The notes: generated from the letters alone by a model not told the origin. 64,000 bases of DNA from Ruminococcus sp. (GCF_017549005.1 NZ_JAFYYT010000001.1:86454-150453); one strand, 5' to 3'. Positions 53,661 to 63,275 are shown, counted from the first letter of the stretch. Made by a program: numbers and translations.

Positions 53661-55082
53661 CTATTTATGTATTTTCTCGTCAAACTTGTTCTTATAGCCT
53701 GCCCCCGAGGTATCAACGGGATAATCTCCCGTAAAGCAGCCTGCACAGTGTCCGAACCTGTGGTCAACAAGTTCTCCGAGACATTCAACGGGCAGATAAG
53801 CAAGACTGTCTGCTCCGATATATTTGGCTATTTCTTCAGTGGAATGACACTTTCCTGCTATGAGGTTCTCCTCGGAGTCGATATCTGTTCCGAAATAGCA
53901 CGAATGAAGAAAAGGCGGCGACGAGATACGGACGTGTACCTCCTTTGCTCCCGCCTCCCGGAGAAGCCGCACGATACGTGCGCTGGTAGTACCGCGCACA
54001 ATGGAATCATCTATCATTATGACCCGCTTTCCCTCAACGCTCTCGCGTACTGCGTTGAGCTTTATCTTTACGGCCTTTTCACGCTGATCCTGCTGAGGCT
54101 GTATGAAGCTTCTGCCGATGTATTTGTTCTTTATGAAGCCTATACCGTAAGGGATACCGCTCTCGTTGGCATAGCCCAGCGCTGCGTCAAGTCCCGAATC
54201 GGGAACACCAATAACAATATCCGCGTCAACAGGGCTGTTTTTCGCAAGCAGCTCCCCTGCTTTAAGCCTTGCGTGATGTACCGAAACTCCCTCGATAACC
54301 GAGTCGGGACGTGCAAAGTATATGTACTCAAAGATACATATATGCTTCTTTTTGCCGCAGTTGGTACGTATCGAGCGCAGTCCGTCTTTATCTATGACCA
54401 CTATCTCCCCCGCTTCCACATCGCGTATGAACCCGGCACCAACTGTTTCAAGGGCGCATGACTCCGAAGCCACAACATATGCACCGTCGTGCGTCCTGCC
54501 TATGCACAGCGGACGGAAACCGTCGGGATCGCGGAATGCGACCAGCTTTGTCGCCGTCATAAGTATACATGAGTACGCTCCCTTGATGAAAGGCATAGCG
54601 CGTTCCACAGCCGTTTCCGTGGAACTGCACGTAAGTCGCTCGCGGACTATTGAATAGGCTATTGCTTCGGTATCGGATGTTCCGTGGAATATTGCTCCCG
54701 ACATCTCAAAAGAGCGGCGCAGCTCCGCCGCGTTGACAAGGTTGCCGTTGTGGACAAGAGCCATATTGCCCTTGATATGACGAATGACAAGAGGCTGGAT
54801 ATTGTTGTGATTATGTCCGCCCGTAGTCGAATAGCGGACGTGTCCGACCGCCATATTTCCGCTTCCGAGCTTGTCAAGCTCCTCACGGGTAAAGACCTCG
54901 GAAACAAGTCCGTCCGCACGCTTATGACGGAAAACTCCGTCGTCGCAGACCGTTATTCCGCAGCTCTCCTGACCTCTGTGCTGCAAGGCATAGAGACCGA
55001 AATATACAGACGCAGCCACATTGGCTGTATTATTCTCAAAAATGCCGAAAACTCCGCATTCCTCGTGTATCGTGTCAAACAT
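53661..55082 (-). CDS. purF: Amidophosphoribosyltransferase
   Basis: PurF makes phosphoribosylamine from PRPP and glutamine, the first step of purine synthesis. The short propeptide MFDTIHEE precedes the nucleophile in CGVFGIF. The PRPP site is VIMIDDSIVRGTTSARIV. Cysteines such as CIFEYIYFARPDS and the C-terminal CAGCFTGDYP fit the [4Fe-4S] type found in Bacillus. The 473 residues are normal. It lies 11 bp after the ANTAR gene, away from other pur genes, so it is tied to glutamine status here. Confidence 0.95.
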   Translation of the reverse strand: MFDTIHEECGVFGIFENNTANVAASVYFGLYALQHRGQESCGITVCDDGVFRHKRADGLVSEVFTREELDKLGSGNMAVGHVRYSTTGGHNHNNIQPLVIRHIKGNMALVHNGNLVNAAELRRSFEMSGAIFHGTSDTEAIAYSIVRERLTCSSTETAVERAMPFIKGAYSCILMTATKLVAFRDPDGFRPLCIGRTHDGAYVVASESCALETVGAGFIRDVEAGEIVVIDKDGLRSIRTNCGKKKHICIFEYIYFARPDSVIEGVSVHHARLKAGELLAKNSPVDADIVIGVPDSGLDAALGYANESGIPYGIGFIKNKYIGRSFIQPQQDQREKAVKIKLNAVRESVEGKRVIMIDDSIVRGTTSARIVRLLREAGAKEVHVRISSPPFLHSCYFGTDIDSEENLIAGKCHSTEEIAKYIGADSLAYLPVECLGELVDHRFGHCAGCFTGDYPVDTSGAGYKNKFDEKIHK

Positions 55083-55093
55083 TTCCGCACCTC

Positions 55094-55675
55094 TTACAAA
55101 TACTGCTCGCTGAGCTTGTCGATGACGGCAAGTGCGGCGATACTCTTCTTTTTCCGCTTGTTCATGGCGTACTGCTCGATATATGCGTGCGCTTCGCTCT
55201 CTGTCATGCCCTTGTACTCCATAAGCATGAACTTCGCCTTGTCTATGGTCTGTATCTCGTTAATCTTTTCTTCGAGACGTGCGTTTCTGAGATACAGCTC
55301 GGCGGAGCGGTTCACCGCTATGTCAACTGTTCTGACTATCTGATAAAGTACAGTTTTGCTGAAGGGCTTTCCGACTATTATAACGCCTGCTTTTTCCGCA
55401 CGTTCGCTTATCTTTTCGGCAGTTTCAGCCTTTATCAGCAGTATGCAGTTCGCAGTTGAATTTTCAGTGACATATTCTGCAAACTCAACGCCGGATTCGT
55501 CCAGAAGAGGCGAATTTATCATAACAAGCTCTGTCAGCGCATCGGATTCGAGAAGAGTTTTTGCCTGATAGGCGGTATCAACTATCTTCGGAGTGCATTT
55601 GAACGATCCGCGGAGAAAATCAAGGAGAGTTTCAGAAGCATTCTTATTACTTGAAACTACAATGATCTTTTCCAA
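55094..55675 (-). CDS. ANTAR-domain RNA-binding antiterminator with degenerate receiver domain
   Basis: A 193-residue protein. The N-terminal part (about 1-120) has the receiver fold, but the acidic pair after strand 1 reads SSN, the phosphoacceptor Asp position reads INSP, and the Ser/Thr switch is Lys (LLIKAE). Only the Lys in GKPFS remains. The C-terminal ANTAR domain (about 130-190) has KAKFMLMEYKGMTESEAHAY and KSIAALAVIDKL. ANTAR proteins bind paired hexaloop hairpins in leaders and prevent termination. Its place in a glt/gln operon resembles the clostridial NitR proteins. Its signal is probably not phosphorylation. Confidence 0.85.
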   Translation of the reverse strand: MEKIIVVSSNKNASETLLDFLRGSFKCTPKIVDTAYQAKTLLESDALTELVMINSPLLDESGVEFAEYVTENSTANCILLIKAETAEKISERAEKAGVIIVGKPFSKTVLYQIVRTVDIAVNRSAELYLRNARLEEKINEIQTIDKAKFMLMEYKGMTESEAHAYIEQYAMNKRKKKSIAALAVIDKLSEQYL

Positions 55676-55687
55676 AATAACCCCCTG

Positions 55688-56965
55688 TTAAAGCTTAAAA
55701 AAGTAGTTTTTGTCCTCGAATGAGTCCTTGTCGTAGGCTGAGCTGTACGCCTTCCACTCCTCGCGGCTTTGGGCGATAAGGACTTCAAGGATATTTTCGG
55801 GAATGTATTTTTTCAGGAACTTTGACTTTTCCGCAATATCCGTTGCTTTTTCAAGAGTTTCGGGAAGTCTCTCGCTGCCCTTGTTCTTATCTGGAAGAAC
55901 AGACTTGGCAGATATTCCCTCAAGCGCGGCGTAAATCATAAGTCCGAGTACAAAATAAGGATCGCATACGCAGTCGGAAGCTCTTAATTCTACTGAATTA
56001 TCGTCGCTGTCGGGGTTCATTCTTATAAGCTGGGCCCCCTCCTCATCAGACCATATGATGTTTCTCGGAGCTGTAAATTCCCCGAGTCTTTCATAGGAAT
56101 TTACTGTGGAATTTGTGAAGAGGGTGAACTCGCGGATATGCTCCATAATGCCTGCAGCGGCACTTTTGACGATATCACCGCATTCAGCTGTGTGCTCCTC
56201 CAGAAAATCGCTGTCGGGAAACACCGTGAAGCTTATATGCATACCGTTACCGCAGTCATTTCTAAGGGGCTTAGGCATGAAGCTTGCGTGTACGCCGTGA
56301 GTTTCCGCAACGGATTTTACAGCGGATTTGAAACTGAGAAATGTGTCCGCTGCTTTCAGCGCAGAGGAAGAATTAAAGTCTATCTCATGCTGTCCGCAGC
56401 CGCTCTCGTGACGGGAGGAAACAGGCTGAATGCCCATCTGCTCAAGGGTAAGACACACGTCGCGGCGTATGTTCTCGCCCTTGTCGTCGGGAGCCGTATC
56501 GCAGTAGCCTGCGAAGTCATGCGGAGTTTTCGTGGGCAGTCCGTTTTCATCGTTGTGGAAAAGTGTAAACTCGCAGGAAGTTCCGAAACGGAAACAATAG
56601 CCTGCCGAAACAGCAGTTTTCATAGCTTTTTTCAGAAAATAGCGGCTGTCTCCCTCAAAATGAGTTCCGTCCTTGTAACGGATATAGCAGAACATACGGA
56701 TAACCCTGCCCTGCTGCGGTCTCCAAGGGAGGACTGTCATTGTCTGAGCGTCGGGGAAGAGAAACAGGTCCCTGCCCTTTGCTGCTTCAAAGCCTGCGAT
56801 CTTCTTTGCGGCAATACGTAATCCGCGCTCGAAGGTAACAGCAAGCTCAGACGAAAGTATGGATATGTTTTTCAGCCTGCCGCGCAGATCGCAGAAGGTC
56901 AGCTTTACGAACTTAACGTCGTTTTCCTCGATATACTGCAATATCTCATTTTCTGAATAGATCAT
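55688..56965 (-). CDS. Divergent glutamine synthetase-like protein
   Basis: A 425-residue GS-fold protein, somewhat short for GSI. Conserved parts are FCDLRGRLKNISI, RHESGCGQHEIDF (metal Glu residues), FMPKP with GNGMHIS (His) and ELRASD. Three catalytic positions look lost: the first Glu of the usual ExEF is Ser (GTSCEF), the flap PGYEAP is EFTAP so the catalytic Glu is Thr, and the following NRS Arg is replaced (SDEEGAQLIR). It may bind glutamine or nucleotide without efficient synthesis. It lies between gltD and the ANTAR gene, 12 bp from each, suggesting a sensor role. This is inference from sequence motifs. Confidence 0.8.
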   Translation of the reverse strand: MIYSENEILQYIEENDVKFVKLTFCDLRGRLKNISILSSELAVTFERGLRIAAKKIAGFEAAKGRDLFLFPDAQTMTVLPWRPQQGRVIRMFCYIRYKDGTHFEGDSRYFLKKAMKTAVSAGYCFRFGTSCEFTLFHNDENGLPTKTPHDFAGYCDTAPDDKGENIRRDVCLTLEQMGIQPVSSRHESGCGQHEIDFNSSSALKAADTFLSFKSAVKSVAETHGVHASFMPKPLRNDCGNGMHISFTVFPDSDFLEEHTAECGDIVKSAAAGIMEHIREFTLFTNSTVNSYERLGEFTAPRNIIWSDEEGAQLIRMNPDSDDNSVELRASDCVCDPYFVLGLMIYAALEGISAKSVLPDKNKGSERLPETLEKATDIAEKSKFLKKYIPENILEVLIAQSREEWKAYSSAYDKDSFEDKNYFFKL

Positions 56966-56976
56966 ATCTTACTCCT

Positions 56977-58464
56977 TTATTTCAGATTGGTGTAGCCCAT
57001 AAGGTATTCGTCCACCTCTGCGGCTGCGTCGCGTCCCTCGCGGATAGCGCGGACTACAAGAGATTGTCCGATATGCATATCGCCTGCGGTGAACACCTTT
57101 TCAACACTCGTTTTATGGCAATTCTGCGCTGTTTTAACATTTGTACGCTGGTCAAGTTCAACTCCGAAGGCCTCGGCAATATAACTCTGGCAGCCGAGGA
57201 ATCCAGCAGCGATAAGGCAGAGCTCGCAAGGAAGTATCTCCTCGCTGCCCTCGATTTCCTTCGGTACTTTCCTGCCGCTTGCTTCATCAGTCACAAACTC
57301 GAGCTTTACTGTCTTGACTGCCGATAATGCGCCGTTTTCGTCCTTGATGAACTCCTTGACGGTGGTGCAGTAGATACGCGGATCGTGACCGAATACCGCG
57401 ATAGCCTCCTCCTGACCGTAGTCCGTCTTGCATACTCTCGGATACTGCGGGAACGGATTGTTCGCAGCTCTCTCATCGGGAAGCTTAGGCATCATTTCAA
57501 GCTGAGTGACCGACCTGCAGCCATGGCGTACCGAGGTTCCGACGCAGTCGTTGCCTGTATCTCCGCCGCCGATTATTACAACATTTTTACCCTCCGCGGA
57601 GATGAATTTTCCGTCTTTGAGCTCAGAATCAAGTAGACTTTTTGTGGTAGCCTTCAGGAAGTCCACAGCAAAGTAGATCCCTTTCGCGTCGCGTCCCTCC
57701 GCCTTGATATCACGGGGATTTGACGATCCGCAGGCAAGCACTACAGCGTCAAAGCTGTCCATTATATCCTTCGCGGATATGTTGTCTCCAACATTGGAAT
57801 TAACTGCGAACTCCACGCCCTCAGCTCTCATGAGGTCTGCACGGCGTCCGATTATATGCTTTTCAAGCTTCATATTCGGGATACCGTACATCAGAAGTCC
57901 GCCTACCCTGTCTGAACGTTCAAAGACTGTAACGCTGTGACCGCGCCTGTTCAGCGTGTCAGCAGCAGCAAGTCCAGAAGGTCCCGAACCGATGACCGCA
58001 ACACGCTTGCCGCTGCGGACTGCAGGTGGCTGAGGCTTGACAAGACCGCTCTCAAAGCCATACTCGATAATCGAGTTCTCATTCTCCTTGACTGTAACGG
58101 GACTGTCGTAAACTCCGCAGATACAAGCCTTTTCGCAGAGCGCAGGGCAGACCCTCGATGTGAACTCGGGGAAGTTGTTCGTCATGAGCAGACGGCTCAG
58201 CGCCTGCTCTTTCTGACCATGATAAATGAGGTCGTTCCATTCGGGTATCAGGTTGTTCAGCGGACATCCCGAAACCATTCCGCAGAGCATTTTTCCGTTC
58301 TGACAGAACGGTACTCCGCAGTCCATACAGCGTGAAGCCTGTTCTCTGCGCTGCTCATCGCTGAGCGGTACGTGGAACTCGTTAAAGTCCCTGATTCGCT
58401 CCAGCGGCTCCTTTGCAGCCGCTTCTGTTCTTGTAAATTCAAGAAATCCTGTTGCTTTTCCCAT
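56977..58464 (-). CDS. gltD: Glutamate synthase (NADPH) small subunit
   Basis: GltD supplies electrons from NAD(P)H to GltB. The 495-residue protein has N-terminal cluster cysteines (CMDCGVPFCQ and CGMVSGCPL), the FAD motif VAVIGSGPSGLAAADTL, and the NADPH motif VVIIGGGDTGNDCVG. The C-terminal TAGDMHIGQSLVVRAIREGR is typical. It begins 3 bp after gltB. Confidence 0.96.
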   Translation of the reverse strand: MGKATGFLEFTRTEAAAKEPLERIRDFNEFHVPLSDEQRREQASRCMDCGVPFCQNGKMLCGMVSGCPLNNLIPEWNDLIYHGQKEQALSRLLMTNNFPEFTSRVCPALCEKACICGVYDSPVTVKENENSIIEYGFESGLVKPQPPAVRSGKRVAVIGSGPSGLAAADTLNRRGHSVTVFERSDRVGGLLMYGIPNMKLEKHIIGRRADLMRAEGVEFAVNSNVGDNISAKDIMDSFDAVVLACGSSNPRDIKAEGRDAKGIYFAVDFLKATTKSLLDSELKDGKFISAEGKNVVIIGGGDTGNDCVGTSVRHGCRSVTQLEMMPKLPDERAANNPFPQYPRVCKTDYGQEEAIAVFGHDPRIYCTTVKEFIKDENGALSAVKTVKLEFVTDEASGRKVPKEIEGSEEILPCELCLIAAGFLGCQSYIAEAFGVELDQRTNVKTAQNCHKTSVEKVFTAGDMHIGQSLVVRAIREGRDAAAEVDEYLMGYTNLK

Positions 58465-58467
58465 GGC

Positions 58468-61400
58468 TCACGCCTCCTTTCTGATAAGCTCAAAGGCTTC
58501 TATTTCTGCCTTTTCATGCGGTACTCCCGACAGTTCGAGAGACCTTACTGTTTTCTGTATCTTTGCGTAATCATGTGGGATTATCTTCTTGAAGCATGGC
58601 AGATAGCGCTCAAATTCGGCAAGTATAGCCTTTGCCTTTTCGGAGCCTGTAGCTTCTGCGTGCTCAGTGATAATAGTCTTAAGCTCCGTGATATCGACTT
58701 CATTTTCAACTGACTCGAGCGATACCAGAGCCTTGTTGAGACGGGTGTAGAGGTCGTGCTTTTCATCGAGAACATAGGCGATACCACCTGACATTCCTGC
58801 GGCGAAGTTCTTGCCTGTACCTCCGAGGATAACTGCACGTCCGCCTGTCATATACTCGCAGCCGTGGTCGCCTACGCCTTCACAGACAGCAACAGCTCCT
58901 GAGTTTCTTACGCAGAAGCGCTCTCCTGCAATACCGCTGATAAATGCTTTTCCCGATGTAGCTCCGTAAAGAGCAACGTTTCCGACGATAATGTTCTCGT
59001 CAGCCTTGAATCCTGAGTTCTTCGGCGGTGCAAGCACAAGCTTTCCGCCTGAAAGGCCTTTTCCGAAGTAGTCGTTGCTGTCTCCGCAGAGCTCCAGAGT
59101 AAGTCCCTTCGGGATGAATGCGCCGAAGGACTGTCCGCCGCTGCCTGTACATTTAACTGTGAATGTATCGTCAGCAAGTGCATTTTCGCCGTGGATACGG
59201 GTTATTTCAGCACCTGTAAGAGTTCCCACAGAACGGTCTGTATTCACAACGTCAATGGAAATGCTCTTGGAAGTGCCGTTTTTAAGTGCAGCTCCTAACT
59301 TCTTTATTATAACACGTCTGTCTATGGTGCTGTCAAGCTCAAAATCAAAAATATCTGCTGAGTCGAAGTGTGTTTTTTCATTTGTCTGATTGCTTGCAAG
59401 TATGTTTGCAAAATCTATATTCTTTTCAGCTGCGCTCGCCTTGGTTTTAAGAAGGTCTGAACGTCCCACAAGCTCGTCAACTGTGCGTATTCCAAGCTTT
59501 GCCATATACTCGCGGAGCTCCTGTGCGATAAAGTGCATGAAGTTCACGATGTACTCAGGCTTACCGCGGAAACGCTTGCGGAGCTCGGGATTCTGCGTAG
59601 CTATACCCATCGGACAGGTATCAAGGTTGCAGACTCTCATCATTACGCAGCCCATTGTTACCAGCGGAGCTGTTGCAAAGCCGAACTCCTCAGCACCGAG
59701 CAGAGCCGCAACAAGTACGTCACGTCCTGTCATGAGCTTGCCGTCTGTTTCTATGCGTACTCTCGAACGGAGGCCGTTGAGCATGAGAGTCTGATGAGCC
59801 TCTGCAAGTCCAAGCTCCCAGGGAAGTCCGGCATTGTAGATGGAGCTTTTCGGAGCTGCTCCCGTACCGCCGTCATATCCCGAGATAAGTATTACCTGTG
59901 CGCCTGCTTTGGCAACGCCTGCCGCAACAGTTCCCACACCGGCTTCCGATACGAGCTTAACGGATATGCGCGCATTGTCATTGGCGTTTTTAAGGTCGTA
60001 GATAAGCTGGGCAAGGTCCTCGATGGAGTAGATATCATGGTGAGGCGGAGGCGAGATAAGTCCCACGCCTGCTGTCGAATGACGGGTCTTTGCGATCCAC
60101 GGGTAGACCTTTCCGGAGGGTAGATGTCCGCCCTCACCCGGTTTTGCGCCCTGCGCCATTTTTATCTGTATCTCCTGTGCAGAAACAAGATACTCAGATG
60201 TAACGCCGAAACGTCCCGAAGCTACCTGCTTGATAGCTGAGCAGCGGTCGGATTTCAGTCTCTCGGGACTTTCTCCGCCCTCACCGCTGTTTGACTTGCC
60301 GCCGATGCTGTTCATCGCCATTGCCATACATTCGTGTGCCTCCTGCGAAATAGAACCGTAGGACATAGCACCTGTCTTGAAGCGCGTGCAGATGCTCTCA
60401 ACGGACTCCACCTCATCAATGGAGATACCGCCGTTTTCGGGATAGTTGAAATCAAGGAGGCTTCTGAGCGTGAGCTCGTTGTCCTCGCGTGTGACTGCTG
60501 CTGTGTATGCTTTGAATGTATCGTAATTTCCCGTCCATGCCGACTGCTGGAGCAGATGAATAGTCTCGGGAGTGTAAAGGTGATCTGACTTGCCGCTGCG
60601 GAGCTTATGGCTGCCTGCGCTTGTTATATTTTCGTTGACATTAAGTCCGAGAGGATCGAATGCAGCTGTATGGAGCTTCTCTGTACGCTTGCTTATCTCT
60701 GCAAGACCTATACCGCCGATACGGCTGACAGTTCCTGAAAAATAGCTGTCTATCAGTTCTTTTGAAATGCCGACAGCTTCAAAGAGCTTGCTGCCCTGAT
60801 AGGACTGTATCGTGGAGATACCCATTTTTGAAGCTATCTTGACGATACCGTGGAGAATAGCGCTGTTGTAGTCATCCTCGGCAGCGTAGAAGTCCTTGTC
60901 AAGAGTTCCTTCCTCAATGAGAGAGCGGATAGTTTCATGTGCGAGGTATGGGTTCACAGCACAGGCACCATAGCCGAGAAGAGCTGCAAAATGATGAACT
61001 TCGCGAGGCTCTGCCGACTCGAGGATCATTGCAACTGCCGTGCGCTTTTTTGTGGATACAAGGTGCTGCTGAAGAGCGGAAACTGCAAGGAGCGACGGTA
61101 TCGGACAATGGAACTCGTCAACACCGCGGTCGGAAAGAATAAGTATCGAAGCACCGTCGCGGTAAGCCTTGTCTGCCTCGATAAACAGACGCTCTACCGC
61201 CTTTTCAAGAGATGTACCTATATAATATGTGATCGGGATAACTGCGCTTTTAAGACCTTTCTCGTTCAGAGCTTTTATCTTAAGCATATCAGTTTCCGTG
61301 AGGATCGGGTTCTCGATCTTGAGAACGTGGCAGTTCTCGGGACGCTCCTCAAGGATATTGCCGTCCTTGCCGATATAAACGCTGGTGTCGGTCACTATCT

Positions 61401-63003
61401 CCTCGCGTATAGCGTCAAAGGGAGGATTTGTTACCTGCGCGAAGAGCTGACGGAAATAGTTGAAAAGCGGAGGCGACTGCTTGTCAAGGGGCGGGAGCGG
61501 AATGTCGCTGCCCATAGAAGCTATCGGCTCACCGCCTTTTTCAGCCATTGGAAGAATACTTGTGCGTATATCCTCGTATGAGTAACCGAAAGCCTTCTGA
61601 AGCTTTGCAAGCTCGTCAGCAGAGTATGACTTCACACCCTTGTTAGGGATATGGAGATCATGGAGACGGACAAGATTTGCGTCAAGCCACTCGCCGTAGG
61701 GCTGACGTGAAGCATATGTGCTCTTTATCTCGTCGTCCTCTATTATACGGCCCTGCTTTGTGTCCGCAAGAAGCATTTTTCCGGGACGAAGTCTGTCCTT
61801 TTTGATTATCTTTTCGGGAGCTATATCAATGCAGCCTGTCTCAGAGGAAAGAATGAGGAAACCGTCGCTTGTAACGCAGTAACGTGATGGACGGAGTCCG
61901 TTTCTGTCCAGGACAGCTCCCATAACATCACCGTCGGAGAAGATGATAGAGGCAGGACCGTCCCAGGGCTCCATCATTGTTGCGTAGTACTGATAGAGGT
62001 CATACTTGGACTTGGAGATCGTTCTGTCATTCTTCCACGGCTCGGGAATGGTTATCATAACTGCAAGAGGCAGCGGCATACCCGACATTACCATAAATTC
62101 AAGAGCGTTGTCAAGTCTTGCGGAGTCCGAACCATTTACATCTATGGCAGGGAGTATCTTGTACATATCATTTTTCAGTGCCTCACAGGTCATGCTCTCT
62201 TCACGTGCAAGCATTTTGTCGGCGTTGCCTGTGATAGTGTTTATCTCGCCGTTGTGGACGATGAAGCGGTTCGGGTGAGCCTTCTGCCAGCTTGGATTGG
62301 TATTTGTTGAAAAACGTGAATGCACAGTAGCGATCGCGGACTTGAAGTCCTCGCTCTGTAAGTCAGTATAGAACTTTCTCAGCTCGTCAACCAGGAACAT
62401 ACCCTTATATACAATAGTGCGGCTCGAAAGCGAGCAGACATATGTGTTCTCGTTGGAATGCTCGAATTCGCGTCTTGCAATGAAGAGCTTCCTGTCGAAA
62501 TCAAGTCCCTGCGGACAAGATTCGGGGCGCTTGACAAAAGCCTGCATGATATGCGGCATACTGCTGAGAGCTTTATGTCCGAGGATATCCGATGAAACAG
62601 GAACTTCTCTCCAGCAGATGAAGTCCATGCCGTTCTTTTTTACTATAAGCTCGAAAAGCTTCATAGCCTGTCCGCGTTTCATTTCGTTCTGAGGGAAGAA
62701 GAACATTCCCACACCGAAATCGCCTTCGCCGCCGATGTCACATCCGAGCCTGCCGGTCTCACTTATAAAGAAGCTGTACGGCATCTGCACAAGTATTCCA
62801 ACTCCGTCGCCTGTCTTGCCTTCGGCGTCCTTGCCGGCACGGTGCTCGAGCTTTTCAACGATAGTAAGAGCGCTGTCCACAACATATCTGGACTGCTCGC
62901 CCCTGATGTTCACAACTGCGCCTATTCCGCAGTTATCATGTTCAAATCTCGGGTCGTACAGACCCTGCTGCTCATATGGAGCTTCTTTTCTGAAATTATC
63001 CAT
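58468..63003 (-). CDS. gltB: Glutamate synthase large subunit
   Basis: GltB transfers the glutamine amide to 2-oxoglutarate to give two glutamates. The class II glutaminase domain has the nucleophile in HDNCGIGAVV, about residue 25, after a short propeptide. The synthase domain has GAMSYGSISQEAHECMAMA and the FMN/[3Fe-4S] region with CMMRVCNLDTCPMGIATQ. The C-terminal beta-helix has the usual Gly-rich coils. At about 1511 residues it is full length. I start at the ATG at 63003; a GTG three codons upstream (63012) is possible because neither has an ideal ribosome site. It is the first gene of the nitrogen operon. Confidence 0.95.
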   Translation of the reverse strand: MDNFRKEAPYEQQGLYDPRFEHDNCGIGAVVNIRGEQSRYVVDSALTIVEKLEHRAGKDAEGKTGDGVGILVQMPYSFFISETGRLGCDIGGEGDFGVGMFFFPQNEMKRGQAMKLFELIVKKNGMDFICWREVPVSSDILGHKALSSMPHIMQAFVKRPESCPQGLDFDRKLFIARREFEHSNENTYVCSLSSRTIVYKGMFLVDELRKFYTDLQSEDFKSAIATVHSRFSTNTNPSWQKAHPNRFIVHNGEINTITGNADKMLAREESMTCEALKNDMYKILPAIDVNGSDSARLDNALEFMVMSGMPLPLAVMITIPEPWKNDRTISKSKYDLYQYYATMMEPWDGPASIIFSDGDVMGAVLDRNGLRPSRYCVTSDGFLILSSETGCIDIAPEKIIKKDRLRPGKMLLADTKQGRIIEDDEIKSTYASRQPYGEWLDANLVRLHDLHIPNKGVKSYSADELAKLQKAFGYSYEDIRTSILPMAEKGGEPIASMGSDIPLPPLDKQSPPLFNYFRQLFAQVTNPPFDAIREEIVTDTSVYIGKDGNILEERPENCHVLKIENPILTETDMLKIKALNEKGLKSAVIPITYYIGTSLEKAVERLFIEADKAYRDGASILILSDRGVDEFHCPIPSLLAVSALQQHLVSTKKRTAVAMILESAEPREVHHFAALLGYGACAVNPYLAHETIRSLIEEGTLDKDFYAAEDDYNSAILHGIVKIASKMGISTIQSYQGSKLFEAVGISKELIDSYFSGTVSRIGGIGLAEISKRTEKLHTAAFDPLGLNVNENITSAGSHKLRSGKSDHLYTPETIHLLQQSAWTGNYDTFKAYTAAVTREDNELTLRSLLDFNYPENGGISIDEVESVESICTRFKTGAMSYGSISQEAHECMAMAMNSIGGKSNSGEGGESPERLKSDRCSAIKQVASGRFGVTSEYLVSAQEIQIKMAQGAKPGEGGHLPSGKVYPWIAKTRHSTAGVGLISPPPHHDIYSIEDLAQLIYDLKNANDNARISVKLVSEAGVGTVAAGVAKAGAQVILISGYDGGTGAAPKSSIYNAGLPWELGLAEAHQTLMLNGLRSRVRIETDGKLMTGRDVLVAALLGAEEFGFATAPLVTMGCVMMRVCNLDTCPMGIATQNPELRKRFRGKPEYIVNFMHFIAQELREYMAKLGIRTVDELVGRSDLLKTKASAAEKNIDFANILASNQTNEKTHFDSADIFDFELDSTIDRRVIIKKLGAALKNGTSKSISIDVVNTDRSVGTLTGAEITRIHGENALADDTFTVKCTGSGGQSFGAFIPKGLTLELCGDSNDYFGKGLSGGKLVLAPPKNSGFKADENIIVGNVALYGATSGKAFISGIAGERFCVRNSGAVAVCEGVGDHGCEYMTGGRAVILGGTGKNFAAGMSGGIAYVLDEKHDLYTRLNKALVSLESVENEVDITELKTIITEHAEATGSEKAKAILAEFERYLPCFKKIIPHDYAKIQKTVRSLELSGVPHEKAEIEAFELIRKEA

Positions 63004-63067
63004 ATCCTTCACTTGCCTTTCAATTAAGTCCGCGAATAAGTCCGAGCGCCATTGATCGAACTTAAAT

Positions 63068-63108
63068 AAAAAAGACGTTCAAGCAGACAGATAGCCTGCT
63101 CAAACGTC
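63068..63108 (-). terminator. Leader terminator of the glt operon
   Basis: A 13-bp continuous stem GACGTTTGAGCAG/CTGCTTGAACGTC, 9-nt loop, six T. It begins about 15 nt after the likely transcription start, so full transcription needs antitermination. Confidence 0.85.
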
Positions 63109-63115
63109 CTTGTTC
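63102..63115 (-). promoter_or_regulatory. Candidate ANTAR hexaloop hairpin in the glt leader
   Basis: GAAC-AAGGAC-GTTT, with A at loop position 1 and G at position 4, shares bases with the 5' arm of the terminator. The stem is weak (one G-U pair). Confidence 0.4.
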
Positions 63116-63124
63116 CTGTTTACT

Positions 63125-63153
63125 ATCTTAGCACTTTAAACCGGCATTGTCAA
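63125..63153 (-). promoter_or_regulatory. Promoter of the gltB-asnB operon
   Basis: TTGACA and TAAGAT with 17-bp spacing on the minus strand. The stretch between this and the amt promoter (63154-63275) is AT-rich without other clear signals. Confidence 0.78.
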
Positions 63154-63275
63154 GGGGGTTTTAAAAAAATCTTTGAAAATCAGGTCAAAATGGGCACTTT
63201 TGTAAAAATTGCAAGAGCTTTTGGCGTTTAAAGTCCAAAATTTATATTGATTTCCGACAAAGTTCAAAAAAGCTA

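Noticed and set aside
58257-58493. Small frames overlapping the gltB/gltD junction as possible extra genes
   Set aside because: They are out-of-frame shadows of gltD with no conserved features.
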